In this document: positions 1 through 7,009 of the stretch, piece after piece | How the letters are laid out: each line of letters begins with the position of its first letter | How positions within the stretch are numbered: position 1 is the first letter of the stretch | NCBI GenBank assembly: GCA_046262295.1 | Contig: JBHENC010000006.1 | Location: forward strand, 124,001-188,000 | DNA: 64,000 nucleotides | Reading direction: 5' to 3' | From: JBHENC01 sp046262295 | GTDB taxonomy: Bacteria > Acidobacteriota > Blastocatellia > Pyrinomonadales > Pyrinomonadaceae | The notes under the pieces: generated by a model | The model's database searches: none | What the model saw: the letters and a program-made list of their open reading frames with translations, nothing else | Told to the model about the DNA's origin: nothing | Made by a program: the position numbers and the translations under genes

Positions 1-1
1 T

Positions 2-640
2 ATCGCCGCCGCCGCCAGCAAAATCGTTGCAGAGCCTTCGACCATCACAGGCTCTATCGGAGCGTTCGCGGGCAAGCCGGTCATCAAAGGTTTTTACGAG
101 TGGCTGGGAATCAGCAGCGAGTATGTCTTGCGCGGCAAAAACGCCGGGCTGTTTCGTGAGACGGAAGCGTTTACGAAGGACGAACGCGCACGCTTTGAAA
201 GCTGGATTAAGAGCAGCTACTATGATGATTTCGTGCCGAAGGTCGCCAAGGGGCGCAACCGCAATGCGGAGTACATAGATTCCATCGGACAGGGGCGCGT
301 GTGGTCTGGCGCGCAGGGCAAAGAGAACGGCCTCGTGGATGAATTCGGCGGCATGGATCGCGCCATTGAAGTCGCCAAGCAGCTGGCGAATATTCCGGCG
401 AACAAAGGTGTGCGCCGCGTCATTCTTCCAGAGCCGCGCAACTTCTTTCAACAGTGGTTCTCGGACGATGACGACGAAGACGAAGCGGGCAGCAACAGCG
501 CGCAGCAACAGCGACAACGCGCCATGCTCGCAGCGCTTCCAGAAGATTTGCGCCGCGCCTTTCAATACGCCGCCGTGCTCGATCAGATGAAACGCGGCGA
601 AGTGATGCTGATGATGCCCTTCGATTTGCGAATCAAGTAA
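2..640 (+). CDS. sppA: signal peptide peptidase SppA, C-terminal part (cut by window edge)
   Basis: Partial S49-family serine protease; 212 C-terminal residues are visible and the reading frame is open to the window edge. SppA is a membrane-bound protease that degrades cleaved signal peptides. The visible part starts with IAAAASKIVAEP and TITGSIGAF, the conserved block that directly follows the catalytic-serine ASGGY motif, so the nucleophile lies just upstream of base 1. The later GRVWSGAQGKENGLVDEFGG segment is typical of the family (release of the nascent product fold, G-L-V-D motif). The C-terminus carries an acidic stretch (DDDDEDE) and a Q-rich segment before the end, which looks like a flexible tail. 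The next gene converges on it from the other strand, 39 bp away, without a clear terminator. Family assignment is firm; catalytic residues cannot be checked here. Confidence 0.88.
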   Translation: MAAAASKIVAEPSTITGSIGAFAGKPVIKGFYEWLGISSEYVLRGKNAGLFRETEAFTKDERARFESWIKSSYYDDFVPKVAKGRNRNAEYIDSIGQGRVWSGAQGKENGLVDEFGGMDRAIEVAKQLANIPANKGVRRVILPEPRNFFQQWFSDDDDEDEAGSNSAQQQRQRAMLAALPEDLRRAFQYAAVLDQMKRGEVMLMMPFDLRIK

Positions 641-679
641 GGCACGATAAGCCACGCTTAATTAAAGGCGACGTATTGA

Positions 680-1942
680 TTAGAAAGTTTTGTAGAACTG
701 TCGGCGACTATCGTCGTCGGAGATCGGCAGGCGGTCTTGCACGGAAGGCAGCGCGGGAAACGCACCATGCGGCTCTGTCTGATACCAGTAGGCGGTAGAC
801 GCATAATCGTTCGATTGAATATTCGCGTGGCCGTGTTCGATGCTTACTCTGATGGATTTCGTGAAGGTGATCGGGTCTTCGATGTGGAAGCGATACGTCG
901 TCCATTTGCCGGAATGAAAAGGGCTTTTTTCAAGCGGCTGCGCCAGCGAGATGCCGTGATAAAGGCCGCTGTATTGCCCGGACGGATAGCCCCATGCAGC
1001 GCAGAAATAATCCTCCGTGCCCGTGCCGACGAGCGACGGCGTCTGCTCGCCATCAATGTAAATCATGTCGTCGCCTTCGCCGAACCAATCAAAACTTTTG
1101 ATCGGGTTGATATTGTCAATGCTTAGATTGCAGCCGACATAATGGCCGCGCCCGGTCGCTTCGAGGATGACGTAGTTGTTTACGCCGTCAAGGTTCGCGG
1201 CATTGTTCGTTTCATCAACGGTCGCTTCCGGCCTGCTTAAATTAAGTGTCCCGCGCGTCGGATTTTGTCTGCGCCACTGCGCGTGAAATTGCAGCGCCTC
1301 ACCAATCGCCCCCGCATACTCTTCATAATCAATGTAGTAATAGAGAGAGGGCACGGGTTGCTCGCCTTCATTCGTTAAAGTGAAACGCGCGCCGCCCGCA
1401 AACGGCATCGGGAAAAAGCAGTTCATCGCCGCCCAATCTTTTTTCTGCGGGTCGCCGCCCGTGACCATATTAAGGGGCAGCGATTGAAAGGGTTGCACGC
1501 GCGCATGGCCGACGCCGAAGAAATCGCCGATTGGCGCTTCGATGCTCGGCGTCGTTTCCTCGTTCCAGTACGCGCGCAGAATCAAACGGCGCAGGTAATC
1601 TTTCTCAAAGCTCTTGATCGTCATCCAGATGTGGCTGATACAGCCCGCGCCGCGAATACTCGCCAGCGTCGCCGTCGCGCCCGCCGCGAGTTCCAGAAAG
1701 TCTGCGTTTTTGCCCGTGCGGTCATAGCTTGAAACGCGGCGAGACCTGTGCTCGCGCGGGTAGATAAGACCGCGTAACGCGCTTGCTCCCATGTGTAGAT
1801 TATTTTTAGTGTGCGCCTCCGGCAATGAGGGAACGGTTTCTCGTTCAGCGCATGATTGCGTCGCCAATCCGCTTCCGGCCAACAGCGAGGCGAGCGAGAA
1901 ACGCTTGATGAAACCGCGCCGGTCTTTCGGCTTACCTGTCAT
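680..1942 (-). CDS. DUF2961 / GH172-like protein with Tat signal
   Basis: A 420-residue protein of the DUF2961 family, now glycoside hydrolase family 172, whose characterised members act on difructose dianhydrides and related fructo- or arabinofuranosides. Residues 1-35 form a twin-arginine signal (RRGFIKR then a hydrophobic run ending near ATQSC), so export in the folded state is expected; the Cys is close to, but not a textbook, lipobox. Family features seen are the early GASALRGLIYPREHRSRRVSSYDRTG-like region, SIRGAGCISHIWMT, LRAYWNEETTPSIEAPIGDFFGVGH, and GTGTEDYFCAAWGYP. A GAGGGGCG ribosome site precedes the ATG. It follows serS on the same strand after 42 bp, so co-transcription is possible. 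Substrate is unknown and the hydrolase role is inferred from the family. Confidence 0.8.
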   Translation of the reverse strand: MTGKPKDRRGFIKRFSLASLLAGSGLATQSCAERETVPSLPEAHTKNNLHMGASALRGLIYPREHRSRRVSSYDRTGKNADFLELAAGATATLASIRGAGCISHIWMTIKSFEKDYLRRLILRAYWNEETTPSIEAPIGDFFGVGHARVQPFQSLPLNMVTGGDPQKKDWAAMNCFFPMPFAGGARFTLTNEGEQPVPSLYYYIDYEEYAGAIGEALQFHAQWRRQNPTRGTLNLSRPEATVDETNNAANLDGVNNYVILEATGRGHYVGCNLSIDNINPIKSFDWFGEGDDMIYIDGEQTPSLVGTGTEDYFCAAWGYPSGQYSGLYHGISLAQPLEKSPFHSGKWTTYRFHIEDPITFTKSIRVSIEHGHANIQSNDYASTAYWYQTEPHGAFPALPSVQDRLPISDDDSRRQFYKTF

Positions 1943-1984
1943 TTATTGCAACGCCCCTCGCGCCTGTTTGCCGCCGTTCGCCGC

Positions 1985-3274
1985 TTAACGCCTTTCGATG
2001 CGTTCCAGATTACCCATGTACGGGCGCAACGCTTCCGGGACGATGATCGAGCCGTCCGCCTGCTGATAGTTTTCCAAGATTGCAACCCATGTACGCCCGA
2101 CGGCAAGAGCCGAGCCGTTAAGCGTGTGAACGAATTCGGGCTTTGCGCCGCCCGCACGACGAAAGCGAATCCCTGCGCGCCGCGCTTGAAACGCTTCATA
2201 GTTCGAGCACGAAGAGATTTCACGAAACGTGTTCTGCGACGGCAACCAGACTTCTATATCGTAAGTCTTGGCGTTGTTGAAACCGAGATCGCCGGTCGAG
2301 AGCGTGACGACGCGATAGTGAAGCCCGAGCTTCTGCAAAATCGTTTCCGCCTCGCGCGTTAAAGCTTCCAATTCGTCGTAGGAATTTTCCGGCAGCGCGA
2401 GTTTGACGAGTTCCACTTTGTCGAATTGATGCTGGCGGATCAGGCCGCGCGTATCGCGTCCGTAGGAGCCTGCTTCGGAGCGAAAGCAGGGCGTATAGGC
2501 GACCATCTTTAAGGGCAACTGTGCCGCGTCGAGTATCTCTTCGCGGTGATAGTTGGTGACGGGCACTTCGGCTGTCGGAATCAAGTAAAGCTCGCGCTCG
2601 TCCGTCAGCTTAAATAAATCCTGCTCGAATTTCGGAAGCTGCCCCGTGCCGAAAAGCGCGTCGCGGTTGACGATAAAGGGCGGCAAAGTTTCCGTGTAAC
2701 CGTGCTCGCGCGTGTGCGTATCGAGCATGAAATTGATGAGGGCGCGTTCGAGCCGTGCGCCCGCGCCATTTAAGATGGCAAAGCGTGCGCTCGCTATTTT
2801 AGTGGCGCGTTCGAGGTCGAGTATGCCGAGCGCCGTGCCTAAATCAACGTGATCCTTCGGCGTGAAATCGAAACGCGGCGGTGTCCCGCCAACGCGCTCC
2901 TCACGATTATCCGATTCATCTGCACCGACAGGCACGGACGAATGCGGAATGTTTGGAATCATCGATAGAATCTCGCGCATATACGCTTCGGCTTGGTCGC
3001 GTGCGCCGTCAAGCTCTGCGATGCGATTCTTTAATTCGCCGACGGCAGTGCGTCGCGCGTCCGCTTCCTCGCGCTTGCCTTCTTTCATCAACGCGCCGAT
3101 TTCGCGGCTCACGGTGTTGCGCTCGGCGTTAAGCCGATCCGATTCGCTGATCACGCGGCGGCGCGTCGCATCAGCTTCGGTGAATTCGTCGAGCGCAGCG
3201 GTTGGAAATCGTCTTGCTTCGAGCGCGGCGCGCACCGCTTCCGAATTTTCGCGGACAAAGTTTAGATCGAGCAT
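1985..3274 (-). CDS. serS: seryl-tRNA synthetase
   Basis: A 429-residue class II aminoacyl-tRNA synthetase that charges tRNA-Ser (and tRNA-Sec) in the cytoplasm. It has the normal length. The N-terminal 110 residues form the long antiparallel coiled-coil arm (MLDLNFVRENSEAVRAAL through the Glu/Arg-rich helices) that grips the tRNA long variable arm. The catalytic core has motif 2 (TPCFRSEAGSYGRDTRGL, followed by the HQFDKVEL strand) and motif 3 (LAVGRTWVAILENYQ), which is nearly canonical. The start is supported by GAAGGGC about nine bases before ATG. The gene is divergent from galU; the 200-bp gap between them must contain both promoters. Confidence 0.97.
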   Translation of the reverse strand: MLDLNFVRENSEAVRAALEARRFPTAALDEFTEADATRRRVISESDRLNAERNTVSREIGALMKEGKREEADARRTAVGELKNRIAELDGARDQAEAYMREILSMIPNIPHSSVPVGADESDNREERVGGTPPRFDFTPKDHVDLGTALGILDLERATKIASARFAILNGAGARLERALINFMLDTHTREHGYTETLPPFIVNRDALFGTGQLPKFEQDLFKLTDERELYLIPTAEVPVTNYHREEILDAAQLPLKMVAYTPCFRSEAGSYGRDTRGLIRQHQFDKVELVKLALPENSYDELEALTREAETILQKLGLHYRVVTLSTGDLGFNNAKTYDIEVWLPSQNTFREISSCSNYEAFQARRAGIRFRRAGGAKPEFVHTLNGSALAVGRTWVAILENYQQADGSIIVPEALRPYMGNLERIERR

Positions 3275-3483
3275 TTGCCGTAGCCCTTCAAGCTATGATA
3301 TGAAAAATGTTTTTCGCCAGCGCCTTAAACCAAAAGCTGTTGTCTTGGAAGCCGTCAGACGAAAGCGTTCAAGCTAACGGACGCTTTATGCACGTGTCAA
3401 GGTTCGTATGCGGCATGAACGGCATCTTTCAGTGCGGGCGCAGTTTTTAATATTCGATTCGCGGCATCGAAGGGAGATTGTTT

Positions 3484-4353
3484 ATGCCACAGCGCATTCG
3501 CAAAGCGGTGTTTCCGGCAGCGGGACTCGGAACGCGCTTTCTGCCCGCCACGAAAGCCACGCCGAAAGAGATGCTGTCGCTGGTTGATAAACCTTTGATT
3601 CAGTATGTCGTTGAAGAAGCGGTCGCGTCGGGCATAGATTACGTCATCATCATCACGGGGCGCGGCAAGGTCGCCATCGAAGACCACTTCGATATCTCGT
3701 TCGAGATGGAGCATCTTTTGCGCGAACGCGGCAAAGAACAAGCGTTGAAAGAGATACACGCGATTTCCGAGATGGCGCGCGTCAGTTACGTGCGGCAACG
3801 CGAAGCGTTAGGTCTCGGCCACGCCATCTTGCAAGCCAAAGATTTAGTCAACGATGAACCCTTCGCCGTGCTGCTGAGCGACGACATCGTTGATGCGCAA
3901 GTGCCCGCCTTGCGGCAGATGCTGAACGTGTACGAAAAATACGACGCGCCCGTGCTCGGCACAATGCAGGTTGCGGGTGAAGCCATTTCGCGTTTCGGTG
4001 TGATAGATGCCGAAGAAGTCGAGCCGGGCGTGTTCAAGATTAAAGATATGGTGGAGAAGCCGCCGTTCGACGAAGCGCCGTCCGACCTCGCCATCATCGG
4101 GCGCTACATTCTGACGCCGGATATCTTTGAAGAGATAGAGAAAACAAAACCGGGCATGGGCGGCGAAATTCAGATCACCGACGCGATGCGCTCGCTTCTA
4201 AAAAAACGCCCCTTTTACGCCGTGCGCTTTGAAGGCACGCGACATGATGCGGGCGACAAACTCGGCTTTCTCATCGCAACGGTTGAATTTGCATTGAAGC
4301 GTCCAGACCTCGCGCCGGAATTTGTCGAATACTTGCGCTCGTTGAAATTGTAG
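3484..4353 (+). CDS. galU: UTP--glucose-1-phosphate uridylyltransferase
   Basis: A 289-residue nucleotidyltransferase making UDP-glucose from UTP and glucose-1-phosphate for surface polysaccharide and glycolipid synthesis. The N-terminal signature PAAGLGTRFLPATKATPKEM followed by LVDKPLIQYVVEEA is diagnostic for bacterial GalU; DDIVDAQVPALRQM and VEKPPFDEAPSDLAIIGRYI are further family blocks. The reading frame also contains a TTG six bases upstream, but AGGGAGA at 3471-3477 is correctly spaced only for the ATG at 3484, so that start is used. fabG follows on the same strand after a 108-bp gap that is filled by a palindromic repeat. Confidence 0.96.
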   Translation: MPQRIRKAVFPAAGLGTRFLPATKATPKEMLSLVDKPLIQYVVEEAVASGIDYVIIITGRGKVAIEDHFDISFEMEHLLRERGKEQALKEIHAISEMARVSYVRQREALGLGHAILQAKDLVNDEPFAVLLSDDIVDAQVPALRQMLNVYEKYDAPVLGTMQVAGEAISRFGVIDAEEVEPGVFKIKDMVEKPPFDEAPSDLAIIGRYILTPDIFEEIEKTKPGMGGEIQITDAMRSLLKKRPFYAVRFEGTRHDAGDKLGFLIATVEFALKRPDLAPEFVEYLRSLKL

Positions 4354-4373
4354 ATATCAGATGTTGATAGTTG

Positions 4374-4429
4374 CTGGATACCAGATGTTGGATGTTAGGG
4401 ATAGTTCTTGACCAACATCTGGTATCCAG
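4374..4429. repeat. palindromic intergenic repeat, family A copy 1
   Basis: An 18-bp perfect inverted repeat, CTGGATACCAGATGTTGG at 4374-4391 and its complement at 4412-4429, with a 20-nt loop. Imperfect complementarity extends outward (TAGATATCAGAT against ATCTGAGATCTA) so that nearly the whole galU-fabG gap, 4352-4442, can fold. It has no T tract. The core AGATGTTGGAT recurs at 54063. It is probably a dispersed REP-like element, with possible effects on mRNA stability between the two genes. Confidence 0.8.
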
Positions 4430-4461
4430 TATCTGAGATCTATGCTTAAGGGAGAAGAATT

Positions 4462-5223
4462 TTGCGTGAGATTAACAAACAGTTTTCAGGCCGCGTGGCA
4501 ATCGTCACGGGCGCGACGCGCGGCATCGGGCGCGCGATTGCGTTGGAACTTGCACGGCGCGGCGCGGATGTCGCTTTCAATTACGCACGAAGCGCGGAAG
4601 CGGCAGACGAGTTGAAAAAAGAGATTGAAGATTTAGGTGTGCGCCACATCGCCGCGCAGTGCGATGTGGCGCACACGGAAGCCGCCGCCGCGTTTGTTAA
4701 AAGCGTCAAAGACGATTTCGGGCGGATAGATTTTCTCGTCAATAACGCGGGCGTAACGCGCGACAATCTGATTCTGCGTATGAAGGAAGAGGATTGGGAT
4801 GCGGTGATTGACACGAATCTAAAGGGAGCATGGAACTTTGCGAAGACGGCGTTGCGCGTGATGCTGCGGCAGGAAACGGGCGGCTCCGTGCTGAACATCT
4901 CTTCGATCAGCGGGAGCAACGGCATGATCGGGCAATCGAACTATTCCGCGTCGAAGGCCGGAATGATCGGTTTGACGAAAGCACTGGCAAAGGAGGTGGC
5001 GAGCCGCCGCGTCACCGTCAACGCTTTAACGCTCGGCCTTGTCGCAACGGATATGGCGGGCGCACTGGATGAAAGCTATCGCGCCAAGCTGCTCGAACAG
5101 ATTCCGCTGGGGCGTTTTGCCGAAGCCGTAGAGATCGCGCGCGTCGCCTGTTTTCTGCTCTCGGACGATGCGAAGTATATTACGGGACAGAGCATACAGG
5201 TTGACGGCGGGCTGGCGATATAG
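4462..5223 (+). CDS. fabG: 3-oxoacyl-ACP reductase FabG-like SDR
   Basis: A 253-residue short-chain dehydrogenase/reductase, most like FabG, which reduces 3-oxoacyl-ACP with NADPH in fatty-acid elongation. Visible motifs: cofactor loop TGATRGIGRAIA near residue 17, NNAGVTRDNLILRM near residue 95, catalytic Ser in ISSISGSNGM, and the YSASKAG catalytic Tyr/Lys pair. The C-terminal SDDAKYITGQSIQVDGG is typical. There is no ATG near the start; the frame opens with TTG at 4462, and AAGGGAGAAG lies just upstream, so a TTG start is assigned. It is the only fatty-acid gene here (no acpP or fabF nearby), so a role in another 3-oxoacyl reduction such as polyhydroxyalkanoate metabolism is not excluded. 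Confidence 0.88.
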   Translation: MREINKQFSGRVAIVTGATRGIGRAIALELARRGADVAFNYARSAEAADELKKEIEDLGVRHIAAQCDVAHTEAAAAFVKSVKDDFGRIDFLVNNAGVTRDNLILRMKEEDWDAVIDTNLKGAWNFAKTALRVMLRQETGGSVLNISSISGSNGMIGQSNYSASKAGMIGLTKALAKEVASRRVTVNALTLGLVATDMAGALDESYRAKLLEQIPLGRFAEAVEIARVACFLLSDDAKYITGQSIQVDGGLAI

Positions 5224-5273
5224 CGCGCAAAACTTGCGGGCGTGTGAAACGATATCGAGCAACGTAAAAGAAG

Positions 5274-5308
5274 TTAGCCCCGTCGGTTTGTGTGACCGGC
5301 GGGGCTAA
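5274..5308 (+). terminator. hairpin after fabG
   Basis: Stem TTAGCCCCGTCGG (5274-5286) pairs with CCGGCGGGGCTAA (5296-5308), 13 bp with one G-T pair and a 9-nt loop, 50 bp after the fabG stop. No long T tract follows (AATATTG), so termination may be weak. Its right edge GGGCTAAATATTG is repeated exactly twice at 8417-8450, so the hairpin may instead be part of a dispersed repeat. Confidence 0.5.
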
Positions 5309-5606
5309 ATATTGTTGGGAAGGCTCGGGAATTAGGGTTGGCGTTGGCGTTTTGAACTGAGAATCGTCGCTTATGTCCGATTCCGTAAGTTATGGTGGTA
5401 CGTTTTATGGGCGGGATGATTGCGCACGGCGAAAACTCGCAGGCCGTCAAACGTAAATTTATAAAGCCTGAATGCTCGTACCTACCGGCCTTTGAGCGAT
5501 GACGCTTGTGCCGAATATGTTTCAATGAGCGACGGGAAAACGATTGATTAATTGAGCAAAAACTTGGCTCCCGTTAGTATGTGCGAAATTATACCGGAAC
5601 TTCGTG

Positions 5607-5665
5607 AGATGTCAAGCACAATTTACATCTTTTCTTGACATCTTTGTGACAAATGTAAAAGTCAC
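5607..5665. promoter_or_regulatory. nested inverted repeats upstream of DUF2227 gene
   Basis: AGATGTCAAG (5607-5616) is perfectly complementary to CTTGACATCT (5634-5643). Interleaved with it are TTTACAT (5622-5628) with ATGTAAA (5653-5659), and GTGAC (5646-5650) with GTCAC (5661-5665). A TTGACA hexamer at 5635 could be a -35 box, but no good -10 follows at the right distance. The cluster lies about 210 bp before the DUF2227 gene start. An operator or structured leader is likely; the regulator is unknown. Confidence 0.5.
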
Positions 5666-5878
5666 GGAAAATCCCTAACAAAACGACGACAATTGCGCTT
5701 TCAAGGTGAGCGCGAAATGCGTAAGATAGATTTGGCTGCTTAAAAACCAGCGCGTTATGGAAAGCAAGATTCGCAGAAAGAGCAACGGAACGCTGAAATA
5801 GAAACGCCAGTGCCGTGCGGATTAATAAGCGTGATTAAACTGAAACTATTGACCGGGTCGGTTCAAAACTGAATTTTT

Positions 5879-6421
5879 ATGCCTTCGGGAAAAACGCATG
5901 ATGCGATTACCGTGATACTGGCCGTGCCGACGTTTGCGGGGGCGTGGGGCGCGACGGCGAATCTCTGGCTGGCGGCGGCGGCGACGTGCGCGATGCTGTT
6001 CGGCGGTTTTATGTTCGGGCCGGATTTGGATATACAGTCGCGGCAGTATGCGCGTTGGGGCGTGTTCCGTTTTTTGTGGCTGCCGTATCGCGCGATGTTT
6101 CGCCATCGTTCGCGCTGGTCGCACGGCATAATCTTCGGAACGCTGATTCGCGTCGTGTACTTTGCGGTGGTGCTGGCGCTGCTTGCCGTCGCCGCAGTTT
6201 ATCTGCGCGCGATGTTAATGGATAGAGCCGCCGCGCCCGGCTTCGCAAGCGTCATCGCCGCCGGGCGCGCGATTGAAACGGGGCTGAAACATTACAGCGG
6301 CGCGGCTTCCTACACGCATCTGGTGTGGGCGTGTCTGGGCGGCGTGTGGTGGGGCGCGGCAAGCCACACGTTGACGGATGTCGCGTGGTCTGTGATGCGC
6401 AAGGGATCGGAGATATTCTGA
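5879..6421 (+). CDS. DUF2227-like putative metal-binding membrane protein
   Basis: A 180-residue protein that resembles the DUF2227 family, best known in cyanobacteria as putative metal-binding membrane protein. The diagnostic opening MPSGKTHDAIT is followed by a hydrophobic segment (about residues 12-45), then GPDLDIQSRQYARWG, HRSRWSHGII, another long hydrophobic segment (about 82-108), and a C-terminal SHTLTD. The spaced His/Asp residues (THD, DLD, HRSRWSH, SHTLTD) resemble the metal ligands of membrane-bound metal-dependent hydrolases of the YdjM type. No ribosome site is evident before the ATG, yet the family-typical N-terminus supports this start. Function is unknown. Confidence 0.75.
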   Translation: MPSGKTHDAITVILAVPTFAGAWGATANLWLAAAATCAMLFGGFMFGPDLDIQSRQYARWGVFRFLWLPYRAMFRHRSRWSHGIIFGTLIRVVYFAVVLALLAVAAVYLRAMLMDRAAAPGFASVIAAGRAIETGLKHYSGAASYTHLVWACLGGVWWGAASHTLTDVAWSVMRKGSEIF

Positions 6422-6448
6422 ATTTCAGTTAATCGGAGCGAGTAGCGA

Positions 6449-6492
6449 AAAGGCTCAAAGCGATTGGTGTTACCGGATCGCTTTGAGCCTTT
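6449..6492. terminator. bidirectional terminator hairpin
   Basis: A 16-bp perfect stem, AAAGGCTCAAAGCGAT (6449-6464) with its complement at 6477-6492, and a 12-nt loop. It lies between two convergent genes and the A-rich/T-rich stem ends suit termination from both sides. Confidence 0.8.
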
Positions 6493-6523
6493 CGGTTAAA
6501 AGGCGTGTCGTCGTAGTGCAGGG

Positions 6524-6793
6524 TTAAGCGCGCCGTCCGGCGATGACGCGATAAAGAGCGAGCAGAATCAGCGCGCCGATGATCGCAAAGATCAGGTGCG
6601 TGATATTGAACACACCCGCATCTGTGCGTCCGCCTATCCCGAGTGCCTGACCGACAAATCCGCCGACAATCGAACCGGCGATTCCGAGCAGAATAGTGAT
6701 GATGTAGCCGCCCGGGTCTCGTCCCGGCATAATCGCTTTAGCAATCGCGCCCGCGATGAGACCGAAGATAATCCATACGATGATGTTAATCAT
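6524..6793 (-). CDS. GlsB/YeaQ/YmgE family stress-response membrane protein
   Basis: An 89-residue, very hydrophobic protein of the transglycosylase-associated (GlsB/YeaQ/YmgE) family. Three membrane segments are visible: IIVWIIFGLIAGAIAKAI (residues 3-20), a glycine-rich segment IITILLGIAGSIVGGFVGQALG (about 31-52), and IFAIIGALILLALYRVI (about 67-84). The PGRDPGGYI linker between the first two is the family hallmark. AAGAAGGG lies eight or so bases before the ATG. Members are induced by envelope, acid or osmotic stress in several bacteria; the biochemical role is not established. It converges with the DUF2227 gene across a strong hairpin. Confidence 0.9.
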   Translation of the reverse strand: MINIIVWIIFGLIAGAIAKAIMPGRDPGGYIITILLGIAGSIVGGFVGQALGIGGRTDAGVFNITHLIFAIIGALILLALYRVIAGRRA

Positions 6794-7009
6794 GTGGTAA
6801 GCCCTTCTTTGGTTAGAGCGCGCTATCTTTTGCGCGCGGTGGTTGTCTTCAAGTTTTGGCGGCGGCCTGTGTCAATTCTCAACAGTGCGCCGCACGGCAT
6901 CGGAGACACAAAACGATGCGAGAAGTTTGCAACAGAGAATTTGTAAATCGGCTGCGCGAATTCTACGGGCGCGCAAGCGTGAGTGTCAATGAAATTTTGT
7001 CAAAACTTT

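Larger units (their letters stand above)
5224..5878. other. 655-bp non-coding stretch rich in inverted repeats
   Basis: No convincing coding frame lies here; the short minus-strand frame at 5274-5525 has no ribosome site and composition unlike its neighbours. It holds a terminator-like hairpin just after fabG and, at 5607-5665, a nest of inverted repeats in an A+T-rich segment. The remaining 200 bp before the next ATG are A-rich with no obvious ribosome site. A regulatory leader or a small RNA gene is possible; I recognise no Rfam family. Confidence 0.6.

Noticed and set aside
5274..5525. 83-residue minus-strand frame
   Set aside because: No ribosome site, no family, and it overlaps the hairpin after fabG; composition is unlike neighbouring genes.
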